From: Pedobacter rhodius
GTDB lineage: Bacteria; Bacteroidota; Bacteroidia; Sphingobacteriales; Sphingobacteriaceae
Direction of reading: 5' to 3'
Assembly: GCF_027213645.1 (NCBI RefSeq)
Contig: NZ_JAPWGL010000003.1
Coordinates: 186,001-250,000, forward strand
DNA: 64,000 nucleotides
Every line of letters begins with the position of its first letter. Positions within the stretch are counted from its first letter, which is position 1. A program made the position numbers and the translations under genes. Below are positions 1-8,797 of this stretch, one piece after another. Below the pieces are notes generated by a model. The model saw nothing but the letters and a program-made list of their open reading frames with translations. It was not told the DNA's origin and made no database searches.

Positions 1-1
1 G

Positions 2-688
2 CTCTTTTTTGAACATAAAAAGCAGATCATTTATGCACTCGCATTCTTTTTAATTTCCTGCGCAATCGGTACACTTTCTGCGAAATATGACGATACATTT
101 ATTCGTTTAATTTTAGGTGATGGTTATGTGAACATGACCAACGACAACATTTCAAAAGGCGACCCATTCGGCGTTTATAAACAAGAAAATCCTTTCTTAA
201 TGTTTATGCAAATTGGCATAAACAATATTTATGTATCCCTTTTAACCTTTGTTATGGGTATAATTTTTTCATTTGGTTCCATTGTATCGCTTTTCAGAAA
301 TGGCATAATGCTGGGTTCTTTTCAATATTTCTTCTTTAGCAAAGGCTTGGGTATGAAATCTGTTTTAGTAATTTGGATACACGGTACACTGGAAATCTCG
401 GCACTTGTTTTAGCTGGTGCTGCCGGATTGGTTTTGGGCAACAGTATGTTATTTCCAAAAACCTACACCAGAAAGGCTTCCATTTTAAAAGGGGCAAAAG
501 ACGGATTAAAAATTGTTTTAGGCCTTGTGCCTATTTTTATTGTTGCCGCTTTTTTAGAAAGTTTTATTACCCGACATACCGAAATGCCAGTGTTATTAAG
601 CGGATTTATTTTACTCGCTTCAGCTGCATTTATTATATGGTATGTATTTATCTACCCGATTAAAATTAACAGAAAAACACGCTTTTAA
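2..688 (+). CDS. SpoIIM/DUF95 family membrane protein (5' end outside window)
   Basis: The frame is open from the window edge, so the start lies upstream; a GTG at 128 is internal. About 228 residues are visible, with several hydrophobic helices. The core WIHGTLEISALVLAGAAGL followed by LGLVPIFIVAAFLESFITR is the hallmark of the stage II sporulation protein M family. Outside Firmicutes these proteins have no sporulation role and typically head MoxR/DUF58 operons. Only one base separates its stop from the next ATG, so it is co-transcribed with the five genes that follow. Function is probably envelope-related but unproven. Confidence 0.85.
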   Translation, partial: LFFEHKKQIIYALAFFLISCAIGTLSAKYDDTFIRLILGDGYVNMTNDNISKGDPFGVYKQENPFLMFMQIGINNIYVSLLTFVMGIIFSFGSIVSLFRNGIMLGSFQYFFFSKGLGMKSVLVIWIHGTLEISALVLAGAAGLVLGNSMLFPKTYTRKASILKGAKDGLKIVLGLVPIFIVAAFLESFITRHTEMPVLLSGFILLASAAFIIWYVFIYPIKINRKTRF

Positions 689-689
689 T

Positions 690-1574
690 ATGTCTTCAAA
701 AATAGAGTTTAAAAAAAGAAGGGATTTCGGTCAGATTATAAACGACAGCTTTACATTTATCCGCCAGCATTTTAAGCCGCTGGTAAAAAATTATTTCATT
801 TTTTGTGGTCTATTCGTACTGGGCGGAATGCTGTCTATGCTTTTACAACAGTACAAAACGGTAAATATGATTAATAATGTTACTCCCGAAACAGCGAGCA
901 GCACTTTTGGTTTTGGTGCTCAATTTGGACTTGAATATTTTCTTTCTATATTATTCTCTATTGCCGGATATGCCAGTACAACGGTTGCAACACTATCCTA
1001 TATCGGAATTTACGTAAAAAAAGGGAATCAAACGCCCACAACCGATGAAGTTTGGGGCTATTTTAAACACTATTTTTTGAAGGTTTTAGGAAGTTCATTG
1101 TTAGTATCATTAATGGTAGGTATTGGCCTTGTTTTTTGTTTAATCCCCGGACTTTGGCTTTTACCTTTTGTTTCCTTAGTATTTCCAATTATGATTATAG
1201 AGAATGGCACATTTAGTTATTCCTTTAGCAGAAGTTTTAAACTGATTAAAGATAATTTCTGGTTAACCTTCGGCACTTTAATTATTATATGGATAATCGT
1301 TTATGCGTGTATGTCGTTCATTGTTTTGCCAACAACATTGTTCAGCATGATAGGTTTATTTTCCTCTACAAAGCCGCAAATGTCTTTAGTTTTTACCATG
1401 TTCAGTACGGTGTTACAATACCTTTGCCAGGTATTTACAATCATTCCCGTGGTCACCATAACATTATCGTATTTCAATCTTGTTGAAGAAAAAGAAAGTA
1501 CAGGTTTAATGGAGCGTATTTCAAATTTCGGCACTACTGAAAAACCAATTGATACCAGACCGGAAGACTATTAG
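690..1574 (+). CDS. Polytopic membrane protein of the MoxR/DUF58 operon
   Basis: A 294-residue protein with about six hydrophobic segments (first near residue 35, then about 95-115 and a series from 135 to 270) and a polar C-terminus. I chose the ATG at 690, one base after the upstream stop, over an in-frame upstream ATG that would overlap the SpoIIM gene. The internal stretch LIPGLWLLPFVSLVFPIMI resembles the membrane domains that accompany SpoIIM proteins in Bacteroidota, but I cannot assign a named family. The next gene starts one base downstream. Role unknown, presumably an inner-membrane component of the same complex. Confidence 0.8.
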   Translation: MSSKIEFKKRRDFGQIINDSFTFIRQHFKPLVKNYFIFCGLFVLGGMLSMLLQQYKTVNMINNVTPETASSTFGFGAQFGLEYFLSILFSIAGYASTTVATLSYIGIYVKKGNQTPTTDEVWGYFKHYFLKVLGSSLLVSLMVGIGLVFCLIPGLWLLPFVSLVFPIMIIENGTFSYSFSRSFKLIKDNFWLTFGTLIIIWIIVYACMSFIVLPTTLFSMIGLFSSTKPQMSLVFTMFSTVLQYLCQVFTIIPVVTITLSYFNLVEEKESTGLMERISNFGTTEKPIDTRPEDY

Positions 1575-1575
1575 G

Positions 1576-2301
1576 ATGCAGAAGATTACCTTTAAATTTC
1601 TGATACTATTTTGCCTGCTTTTTGCATCCGGATATAGCTATGCTCAAAATTTAAAGCCGCAGGTAAAGCAGATCGTAAAATCCGACACCAGCCAGATAAC
1701 ACCGGCAAAATTCAATAAAGAAGCGCTGCAAGCTTATGCTGAACAAAAAGAATTTCAATACGACGATTCACTTCGAAGAGATTTATCCCTCTGGGATAGA
1801 TTCTGGATGTGGTTCTGGCGTATGGTCAGTAAGCTTTTTACGGGTGCAGCCTCAAATCCGATTTCCAAATATTTCTTTATCGGCATTGGTGTTGCAATTC
1901 TGCTTTATATCATTATTAAAATAATCGGATCAGAAAATATCTTTGCCAGAAAATCAAAGGAAACGATATTACCTTACGATATTTTAAATGAGAACATTCA
2001 TGAAATTGACTATGATACCGAACTCAGGAAATTAATTGAACAAGGAAAATATCGTCTCGCGGTACGTTTGTTATATCTAAAAACGCTAAAAAAATTAAGC
2101 GATGCCGGAATCATCCAATGGCAACCTGAAAAAACCAATTATAATTACTTTACTGAAATCTCTGAATCCGAAATCAAGCAGGCCTTTGGTTCGCTAACAC
2201 ATCAGTTTGATTACATCTGGTATGGCGATTTCCCTGTCGATGCTCAAAAATTTGAGCCAATAAACCAATCCTTTAATCATTTTAATTCGAAGATTAAATG
2301 A
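1576..2301 (+). CDS. DUF4129 domain membrane protein
   Basis: A 241-residue protein: cleavable-looking signal peptide (residues 1-24, ending SYAQ), a periplasmic segment, one transmembrane helix near residues 99-118 and a cytoplasmic C-terminal domain. That domain (QGKYRLAVRLLYLKTLKKL, then FDYIWYGDF) fits DUF4129, a usual companion of MoxR and DUF58 genes. The ATG at 1576 was preferred because it starts the signal peptide directly; a longer version would overlap the previous gene. The stop overlaps the next start in an ATGA junction, indicating translational coupling. Biochemical role is not established. Confidence 0.85.
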   Translation: MQKITFKFLILFCLLFASGYSYAQNLKPQVKQIVKSDTSQITPAKFNKEALQAYAEQKEFQYDDSLRRDLSLWDRFWMWFWRMVSKLFTGAASNPISKYFFIGIGVAILLYIIIKIIGSENIFARKSKETILPYDILNENIHEIDYDTELRKLIEQGKYRLAVRLLYLKTLKKLSDAGIIQWQPEKTNYNYFTEISESEIKQAFGSLTHQFDYIWYGDFPVDAQKFEPINQSFNHFNSKIK

Positions 2302-3500
2302 TTAAAGGCTATAAAATTTATTTTGCAATCGGCATCATTTTAATATTGATTTATCTGATTGCCCAATATAATAAACCAACCCCGACAGACTGGTCGCCAA
2401 CCTATGCCAAAAAAGATAAAATACCTTATGGAACCTTTATTTTTTACAATCGAATAAAAGATATTCTGCCAAAAGCGACGATTAGGACATCAAATTCAGC
2501 AATATATAATACAATAAAGGATAAAGGCTATAGCAACAGCACTTATGTTATTATTGCCCCGCAAATAAAAATTGAAAAAGCTGATTTAGAACAGTTAAAA
2601 AAATACATCACCGCCGGAAACGATGTTTTCATAGCCAGCTATGATTTGGGAGATTTTGCAGAAAAGGCATTGAAGCTCAACATTTCAACTTCATTTTCGC
2701 AAAATGGGAGTTCCTTAAATTTTACCAATCCAAAATTAAAGACCGTTGTTAACTATGGTTTTGAGAAAGGTATTGGCAATCAGTATTTCAGCAAAATGGA
2801 TACCGCCAAAGCAATCGTTTTAGGTATTGATGCGAACAGCAAGCCCAACTACATAAAATATAATTATGGGAAAGGCTCCCTTTATTTAATTGCAGGACCA
2901 GGGTTTTACAGCAATTTTAATCTGCTAGATAAATACGGCGCGGAGTATGCGGCGAAAACCCTGAGCTATTTTCAAGATACAAAAACGTTAATTTATGATG
3001 AGTATTTTACAATTCCTAAAACAGGAGAAACCGATTTATTAAGGGTTTTCTTTAAACATCCGGAATTAAAATACGCGTATTACCTGTGCATTTTCAGCTT
3101 ATTACTTTTCGTTTTTTTCGATATAAAACGCAGACAAAGAATTATACCCATTGCCGATCCGTACACCAATACATCAGTTGAATTTGCACATGTTGTTGGA
3201 AGTATATATTACCACAAACGTAATAATTTGGATATTGCTCAAAAGACGATAAATTATTTACTGGAACATTTGCGAAGCAAGTATTACCTTAAAACAAACG
3301 ATATACAAATTGATTTCGCAGAAACATTACAATTAAAAACCGGGATTAACGAAACATTAGCCAAAACTTTAACCAGGTATTTTATTCAGATACCTGCCTT
3401 AAACGATTTCAGCGATGCCGACTTAATCGGTCTCAACAATATTATTGAACAATTTTACAAAAACACTAAACCTAATGGAGCAAGAACAGGAACAATTTAA
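2298..3500 (+). CDS. DUF4350 domain membrane protein
   Basis: A 400-residue protein with an N-terminal membrane helix (about residues 7-23), a large extracytoplasmic domain, a second helix near residue 260 and a cytoplasmic tail. The N-terminal part (DWSPTYAKKDKIPYGTFIFY) is typical of DUF4350, a family related to GATase/ThuA-like folds that sits between DUF4129 and MoxR genes in Bacteroidota. It starts inside the previous gene (4-bp overlap) and its 3' end overlaps the MoxR start by 26 bp, so the operon is very tightly packed. No catalytic residues could be recognised. Confidence 0.85.
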   Translation: MIKGYKIYFAIGIILILIYLIAQYNKPTPTDWSPTYAKKDKIPYGTFIFYNRIKDILPKATIRTSNSAIYNTIKDKGYSNSTYVIIAPQIKIEKADLEQLKKYITAGNDVFIASYDLGDFAEKALKLNISTSFSQNGSSLNFTNPKLKTVVNYGFEKGIGNQYFSKMDTAKAIVLGIDANSKPNYIKYNYGKGSLYLIAGPGFYSNFNLLDKYGAEYAAKTLSYFQDTKTLIYDEYFTIPKTGETDLLRVFFKHPELKYAYYLCIFSLLLFVFFDIKRRQRIIPIADPYTNTSVEFAHVVGSIYYHKRNNLDIAQKTINYLLEHLRSKYYLKTNDIQIDFAETLQLKTGINETLAKTLTRYFIQIPALNDFSDADLIGLNNIIEQFYKNTKPNGARTGTI

Positions 3501-4458
3501 CCAGCGTACAGATTTAAGCGCATTAAACGAGGCTGTAGCTCAAATCCGCAGCGTATTGGGCAATATAATTATCGGACAAAAACAGGTCATCGACTTTTTA
3601 ATTGTGGGCTTGCTTGCCGATGGACATATTCTTATAGAAGGTGTGCCGGGCGTTGCTAAAACATTAAGTGCAAAACTTTTGGCAAAATCTATTAACGCAG
3701 CCTTTTCACGAGTGCAATTTACGCCGGATTTAATGCCTTCTGACGTACTGGGAACGCCGATTTTCAATACAAAGACAGGTGATTTCGAATTTAGAAAAGG
3801 CCCGATTTTCGGCAATATTATTTTAGTTGACGAGATTAACCGTGCGCCGGCAAAAACACAATCGGCCTTATTTGAAGTTATGGAAGAACGCCAGGTTACC
3901 ATTGATGGCACAACTTACATAATGGACGAACCTTTTATGGTATTAGCTACTCAAAATCCGATTGAACAAGAAGGCACTTATCGCCTGCCGGAGGCGCAAT
4001 TAGATAGATTTTTATTTAAGATCGAGGTTAAATATCCTTCACTGGAAGAAGAAACCGAAATTTTAATGGCTCAGCATTCCCTGGTTAACAAAACACTTTT
4101 AAATGAGGTGCAACCGGTTTTATCTGTACAGCAAATTCAGTCGGCAAGAAGTATAATCCGCAACCTCTTTGTCGAGCCGAAATTGCTTGAATTTATCGCA
4201 AAGATTGTAAACGAAACCCGCAATAATCCTTCGCTTTACCTGGGCGCTTCTCCAAGAGCGTCGTTGGCTATAGTACATAGTGCCAAAGCTTTAGCCGCCA
4301 TCCAAAACCGCGATTTTGTTACTCCTGATGATATTATTACAGTAGCCGTTCCGGTGCTGGCGCATCGTATTCTGTTATCACCGGAAAAGGAAATGGAAGG
4401 TTTAACCACCACTGATATCGTAAATCAGATTATTAAACGAATGGAAATACCGAGGTAA
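3475..4458 (+). CDS. MoxR family AAA+ ATPase
   Basis: A 327-residue AAA+ ATPase. Walker A is GVPGVAKT at residues 56-63, and Walker B is ILVDEINRAPAKTQSAL, the signature of the MoxR subfamily; the sensor region ATQNPIEQEGTYRLPEAQLD is also intact. MoxR proteins act as chaperone-like ATPases that mature or activate partners, commonly DUF58 or von Willebrand A proteins encoded next door. The ATG at 3475 matches the usual family length; an in-frame start at 3445 would add ten residues inside the upstream gene. The DUF58 gene follows after 75 bp. Confidence 0.95.
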   Translation: MEQEQEQFNQRTDLSALNEAVAQIRSVLGNIIIGQKQVIDFLIVGLLADGHILIEGVPGVAKTLSAKLLAKSINAAFSRVQFTPDLMPSDVLGTPIFNTKTGDFEFRKGPIFGNIILVDEINRAPAKTQSALFEVMEERQVTIDGTTYIMDEPFMVLATQNPIEQEGTYRLPEAQLDRFLFKIEVKYPSLEEETEILMAQHSLVNKTLLNEVQPVLSVQQIQSARSIIRNLFVEPKLLEFIAKIVNETRNNPSLYLGASPRASLAIVHSAKALAAIQNRDFVTPDDIITVAVPVLAHRILLSPEKEMEGLTTTDIVNQIIKRMEIPR

Positions 4459-4533
4459 ACAATCCCAGTTGGCAGTTTTCAGTTCACAGTATTGAAACAG
4501 TTAAACAATTTGAACAGTTAACCACAAAATCAC

Positions 4534-5880
4534 TTGAAAAAAATAGTTCAGCAATATTACATCAACTTATTTTTAACCGATCGCTTATTCATAGCATTGG
4601 CTTTTTGTGTATTGCTTTTCATTTTGAAATTCTTTTTGAATTGGTTGGGTGAAATCCCAGAAATGGCAACCGGAGTGGTATTCGCATTACTGATTTTAGA
4701 TATCGTAATTCTTTATCGAAACAAAGCTGGTATTGAGGCACATCGTTTAACTTCAAAAAGATTAAGCAATGGAGATGAAAACCCGATTCAGATAGAAATT
4801 AAAAATCGTTATGGATTTAGTGTTAATCTGCGTGTTATTGATGAAGTGCCTTTTCAATTTCAGCTTCGTGATAAGGATTTCAGATTGAATATAAGGCCAG
4901 GAGATATAAAATCCATTCACTACAATTTACGGCCCACCAAACGAGGTGAATATGATTTTGGATTTATTCGAATTTATACCGGATCGTCAATCGGTTTAGT
5001 AAACAGGCGATATAACTTTGATGGTTCCAGAATTCTGCCTGTTTATCCATCGTTTATCAATTTAGGTTTATACGAACTGATGGCCGCGTCGAATCATTTA
5101 ACTGAATTTGGCATAAAAAAAATAAGAAAAGTTGGTCAAAGTTCTGAATTCGATCAGATTAAAAATTACGTTGGCGGCGATGATATCCGTACCATAAACT
5201 GGAAAGCAACGGCCAGAAAAGGTGGCTTAATGGTAAACACATATACCGATGAACGCTCGCAGAATGTATATTGCATTATAGATAAATCGCGTGTGATGCG
5301 GATGCCGTTCGAAGGGTTGAGTTTGCTGGATTATGCCATTAATGCAAGTGTTGCCTTATCAAAAGTAGCCATGCTTAAACAGGATAAAGCAGGCTTGATA
5401 ACCTTATCAGAAACCATTGGAACTGTTGTTCCTGCAGAGCGAAAAGCCGCTCAGCTCGGACACATTATGCAGGTTTTACACAAGGAAAAAACCCGATACC
5501 TGGAAAGTAATATGGAGTCTTTATATTCCACCATCCGTTCTGTAATTAAACAAAGAAGCCTGATCGTATTTTTCACCAACTTCGAAAGTTTATCTGCCCT
5601 GCAAAGGCAAATGCCATACCTGAAGCGGATAGCTAAATACCATCTTTTACTGGTCGTATTTTTTGAAAACACAGAACTAAAAAGCTTAAGCAGTGAACCT
5701 GCAAAGGATGTTGAAGGCATATATCACAAAACGATTGCCGAAAAATTCATCTATGAGAAAAAGCTAATGGCGCTCGAGTTAAATAAGCATGGGATACTTT
5801 CAATTTTAACGCCGCCACAAAAGTTAACTATAAATGTTATTAATCGTTACCTGGCGCTGAAAGCACAACAGCGAATTTAG
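4534..5880 (+). CDS. DUF58 domain protein, MoxR partner
   Basis: A 448-residue protein with two N-terminal membrane helices (about 15-36 and 45-62) and a large cytoplasmic part. The segment YVGGDDIRTINWKATARKG near residue 212 is the DUF58 signature, followed by a von Willebrand A-like fold starting around VYCIIDKSR. DUF58 proteins are presumed clients or effectors of the adjacent MoxR ATPase. No ATG lies in the right place; the start is TTG at 4534. The preceding 75-bp spacer carries a short CAGTTGGCAGTTTTCAGTT-like repeat that recurs just after this gene. Confidence 0.9.
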   Translation: MKKIVQQYYINLFLTDRLFIALAFCVLLFILKFFLNWLGEIPEMATGVVFALLILDIVILYRNKAGIEAHRLTSKRLSNGDENPIQIEIKNRYGFSVNLRVIDEVPFQFQLRDKDFRLNIRPGDIKSIHYNLRPTKRGEYDFGFIRIYTGSSIGLVNRRYNFDGSRILPVYPSFINLGLYELMAASNHLTEFGIKKIRKVGQSSEFDQIKNYVGGDDIRTINWKATARKGGLMVNTYTDERSQNVYCIIDKSRVMRMPFEGLSLLDYAINASVALSKVAMLKQDKAGLITLSETIGTVVPAERKAAQLGHIMQVLHKEKTRYLESNMESLYSTIRSVIKQRSLIVFFTNFESLSALQRQMPYLKRIAKYHLLLVVFFENTELKSLSSEPAKDVEGIYHKTIAEKFIYEKKLMALELNKHGILSILTPPQKLTINVINRYLALKAQQRI

Positions 5881-5925
5881 TTCAATTGGCAGTTTTCAGT
5901 TGGCAGTTGTTAGCTAACTCTATGG

Positions 5926-5941
5926 TCTGTGTACTCACAGA
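5926..5941. repeat. Small palindrome, TCTGTG/CACAGA arms
   Basis: Six-base perfect arms TCTGTG and CACAGA around the loop TACT (AGTA on the other strand). It resembles the palindrome at 5978-6001, with different but still complementary arm bases. Confidence 0.6.
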
Positions 5942-5977
5942 GCAATAGTTAAACAAAAACCAAGAGATTGTAAAGTT

Positions 5978-6001
5978 CCGGTTTGTGAGGACACAAACCG
6001 G
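5978..6001. repeat. Palindrome CCGGTTTGTG-AGGA-CACAAACCGG
   Basis: Perfect 10-base arms around a 4-base loop AGGA. A related hairpin with different, compensating arm bases lies at 13136-13158. It looks like a dispersed REP-type element or an RNA hairpin. Confidence 0.75.
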
Positions 6002-6009
6002 GGGGCAAA

Positions 6010-6145
6010 GTCATCAACTTAAGCATTAATGTTGTCAGTCTGAGTTTGTCGAAGACCATTTAATGGAAAAAAAATAAAAAATATATGTCCTTCGACAGGC
6101 TCAGGATGACAGTATTTTTGTGTTTTTTTTGCTTAAGTTAATGAC
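6010..6145. repeat. 136-bp nested inverted repeat (MITE/REP-like)
   Basis: Outer arms GTCATCAACTTAAGCA (6010-6025) and TGCTTAAGTTAATGAC (6130-6145) match with one mismatch. Inside them, 6033-6057 and 6087-6111 are inverted copies of the Bacteroidota-type repeat TCCTGAGCCTGTCGAAGG, with a few mismatches. No reading frame is present. The architecture fits a non-autonomous mobile or REP element. Confidence 0.75.
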
Positions 6146-6194
6146 ATTTCGCGGGGATATAATTGTCAATTGAGCACTGAAACCGTTAACTGAA

Positions 6195-7253
6195 CTACTC
6201 TTCCTCTCTGAAATAAACCTTATAATAATTCATCGATTTATCGTCATCGTAGCCTTTCTCTATCATATCTTTATTTCCATGAATGTAGATGTGAAAGTTT
6301 TTATCGAGTTTTAATACACTTTTATATGCACGGGCCTGCTTTTTTACTGCAGATTCAGCGATTTCAAATGAATCGGGGATGGGCGATTCATATTCCTGCT
6401 CGTAGTTTTTCTTATAATTTTTGAACGACTCAATTCCTTCAGCATTGCCGATTACTTCATTACCAAATTCTTCAATATCGAAAGTTTCCTTTTCTTTAAA
6501 GTATTTCATCGATCGGTTCAGCAAATCAATTTTATCTGCTTTGCTTATCTCATAATCATCATCGAGTTTTTGGGTTACAAAATTCTTATAAACGCCTAAA
6601 ACATTATTGGTTTGGTTGTAACTATCATTGCGGACTTTCAATTTTAAAAATTCGTCTTTCCAGTAAACAGCACTATCATTGCTGCTTTTTGCCTGATCCA
6701 AAACCACAACCTTGTAACCCTCTTCTTTATCAACATTAAATATTAAGCAACCTTTATCCAATTTGTTAATGCTGATGGCTTCCTGCTCATAACTCATTCC
6801 AAAACCATCCTGCTCTGGATAAACTTTCAGGTAAGTATCTTTAGTTTCTGATTTGAATATGCCAATAACATCCAATTGTTCACCTTCAATCTGCACCTGC
6901 TCAAAATAAGCTACATATAGTTCACCCGATTTAATTTTTGGGTGATTCGCAACATCATATAAGTGCTTCGCCAATTGCTGAGAATCTTCATGAAAAAGTG
7001 CGTTGTTTTCAAAAATTTCTGTGGCAAAATGATATACTTCATTCAGTTGCAGGTTATCGCTAGGATGATAAAAACGATAAACTTCATTAACTTTCTCAAA
7101 AGGTTTCAGAAAGAATTGCATCAATAAATTGCCAAGTAATTCATCATCAATTTTTAATGGCGCATCAGATAATTTATAATATTCTTCAACCAGTTTATTA
7201 CCCGTATGGTGAATTGAAAGTTGCTTAAGTGAAGCTTCAAAAAATGAAATCAT
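6195..7253 (-). CDS. Nucleoid-associated protein, NdpA/YejK family
   Basis: A 352-residue soluble acidic protein. The layout matches the 37-kDa nucleoid-associated protein family: an N-terminal segment ending in short helices, a central block with SGELYVAYFEQVQIEGEQLD and IGIFKSETKDTYLKV, and a C-terminal domain. I place the start at the ATG at 7253 rather than a TTG six codons upstream. It stands alone, convergent with the DUF58 operon and divergent from the ECF sigma gene across 181 bp. In enterobacteria the homologue co-purifies with the nucleoid; its role here is inferred. Confidence 0.8.
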   Translation of the reverse strand: MISFFEASLKQLSIHHTGNKLVEEYYKLSDAPLKIDDELLGNLLMQFFLKPFEKVNEVYRFYHPSDNLQLNEVYHFATEIFENNALFHEDSQQLAKHLYDVANHPKIKSGELYVAYFEQVQIEGEQLDVIGIFKSETKDTYLKVYPEQDGFGMSYEQEAISINKLDKGCLIFNVDKEEGYKVVVLDQAKSSNDSAVYWKDEFLKLKVRNDSYNQTNNVLGVYKNFVTQKLDDDYEISKADKIDLLNRSMKYFKEKETFDIEEFGNEVIGNAEGIESFKNYKKNYEQEYESPIPDSFEIAESAVKKQARAYKSVLKLDKNFHIYIHGNKDMIEKGYDDDKSMNYYKVYFREEE

Positions 7254-7434
7254 AGCCGCAAAAGTAATCAATTAATCAGCTTTTTTGAGAACGACGTTTG
7301 CTTTAAAAGAGTTCTTTCTTAATGGTATCTTCAGAAACTATTTTAAAATAATTCTTAATATGATGCAACATTACATATCATCTTGCGACTTGCAGATAGA
7401 AACCTATTTACGAAGCTAATTTAACGAAACAATA

Positions 7435-7995
7435 TTGCAGCAGAAAGAACAGATAACTGATCAGGAACTGATTGTAATGTGCCTCCAAGGTAAAGATTCA
7501 GGCTATACTGGTCTTTACAACAGGTATGCAAGGCGCATATATAATTCTGTAAGCCGCCTCATCGTTCATAGCGGTGAAGCTGAAGACATCCTTCAGGAAA
7601 CTTTTTTTACTGTATTTAGCGAGCCTGAAAAATTAAAAGGCCTGGTTAGTTTTGAAGCATGGGTAAGAAGAATGGCCGTTAACAAAGCAATTAACCATTT
7701 ACGGAAGAGAAAAATTGCTTTCACCGACTTAACAGACATGGAAATCGCTGCCGAAGAAGATTACGATGCAGAGGAGCATGAAATCTTTGAATGCAGAGTT
7801 GAAGATGTGAAACGAAGTATTAATGATTTACCCGATGGTTACCGGACGATATTAAACCTGTATTTATTTGAAAAAATGAATCAGGAGGAAATTGCAGCAA
7901 TGCTTGGTATATCACGTATCACAGTAAGGACGCAATACCACCGTGCAAAGAAAAAAATAATAGAAAATTTAAAAGACAGGTCTTATTATGAATGA
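7435..7995 (+). CDS. ECF-family RNA polymerase sigma factor
   Basis: A 186-residue sigma-70 family protein: region 2 at about residues 25-95 (YNRYARRIYNSVSRLIVHSG, EDILQETFF, FEAWVRRMAVNKAINHLRK) and region 4 at about 125-178 (LPDGYRTILNLYLFEK, EEIAAMLGISRITVRTQYHR). An in-frame stop at 7417-7419 and the lack of an ATG make TTG at 7435 the likely start. It overlaps the next gene by 8 bp, the usual arrangement for an ECF factor and its regulator. The likely targets include the secreted proteins just downstream. Confidence 0.93.
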   Translation: MQQKEQITDQELIVMCLQGKDSGYTGLYNRYARRIYNSVSRLIVHSGEAEDILQETFFTVFSEPEKLKGLVSFEAWVRRMAVNKAINHLRKRKIAFTDLTDMEIAAEEDYDAEEHEIFECRVEDVKRSINDLPDGYRTILNLYLFEKMNQEEIAAMLGISRITVRTQYHRAKKKIIENLKDRSYYE

Positions 7996-8770
7996 TCCGA
8001 TAAAAGAATTTGTGGAGCAGAACAGGGCAGCATTCGACGAACTTGAAGCGCCTCCTTTTAACCTTGAAGCATTTAAAGAAAGATTAAATCCGGCTCAGGG
8101 AAAGAAAACTAAAAGGATTCTCCTGCATACCAAATGGCTGGTGGCCGCATCGGTTTTAATTGTGTTAGGCACAACCTTTTTGATGTTGAAAGAATATAAT
8201 AAGTCTTCTGATACTGATAAATTGGCGAATAGCATACATAAAAAGCCTGTAAAAATTAAACCCGCTGTTAAACATGAAGAAATTAAAATAGCAAGTCTGG
8301 TTACACCGGAAGCCAGGCCAATAGTAGCTGAAGTGTACAAGAAACCAAATTTAAAAAAGCACTTAGAAAGCGATCCGCAGCCTGATTCATATGCAAAGCT
8401 TAGTGACAGCAGTTCTTCGAGCATCAGGCTTGCGGCCATATTGGATATTGAAAAATCAGGGCAGATAAGTAACGATGTACTGGATAGATTAGCTAAAACA
8501 TTAAATCATGATGAAAACAGTAATGTGAGGCTGGCGGCATTAAGTGTACTCGAAAAATACAGTTACGATGCACATGTTGCAGCACTACTTATCCATTCGC
8601 TGAGTATACAAAACGACCCGTTGGTACAGCTTGGCCTGGTGAGCTTATTGGGCAAAATGAAAAACTTAAATATAAACGATAAGCTTTATGCCCTTGCCTA
8701 CGACCCCAATACCTTCGGTGCCGTTAAAGACGAAGCCTATAGTATATTACTGAAAGACGACAAACTATAA
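7988..8770 (+). CDS. Membrane-anchored HEAT-repeat protein, putative anti-sigma factor
   Basis: A 260-residue protein with a short cytoplasmic N-terminus (about 45 residues), one transmembrane helix (WLVAASVLIVLGTTFLML) and a long extracytoplasmic part. Its C-terminal 120 residues are HEAT-like (IRLAAILDIEKSG, VRLAALSVLEKYS, VQLGLVSLLGKM). The topology and the 8-bp overlap with the ECF gene suggest an anti-sigma factor, although no zinc-binding HxxxCxxC anti-sigma motif is visible. HEAT repeats usually mediate protein-protein contacts, so the periplasmic part may be the sensor. This role is inference from context. Confidence 0.8.
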   Translation: MNDPIKEFVEQNRAAFDELEAPPFNLEAFKERLNPAQGKKTKRILLHTKWLVAASVLIVLGTTFLMLKEYNKSSDTDKLANSIHKKPVKIKPAVKHEEIKIASLVTPEARPIVAEVYKKPNLKKHLESDPQPDSYAKLSDSSSSSIRLAAILDIEKSGQISNDVLDRLAKTLNHDENSNVRLAALSVLEKYSYDAHVAALLIHSLSIQNDPLVQLGLVSLLGKMKNLNINDKLYALAYDPNTFGAVKDEAYSILLKDDKL

Positions 8771-8797
8771 TAATAAATGAATTTAAAAAGCAAACAA

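Larger units (their letters stand above)
5881..6194. other. Gene-free, repeat-rich intergenic region
   Basis: No credible coding sequence. It holds, in order, a CAGTTTTCAGTTGGCAGTT filler repeat, two small perfect hairpins and a 136-bp nested inverted repeat, each listed separately. It separates a plus-strand operon from a minus-strand gene, so the hairpins may also act as bidirectional terminators. Confidence 0.8.

Noticed and set aside
2..688. SpoIIM as evidence of sporulation
   Set aside because: The family is widespread in non-spore-formers and here belongs to a MoxR/DUF58 operon.
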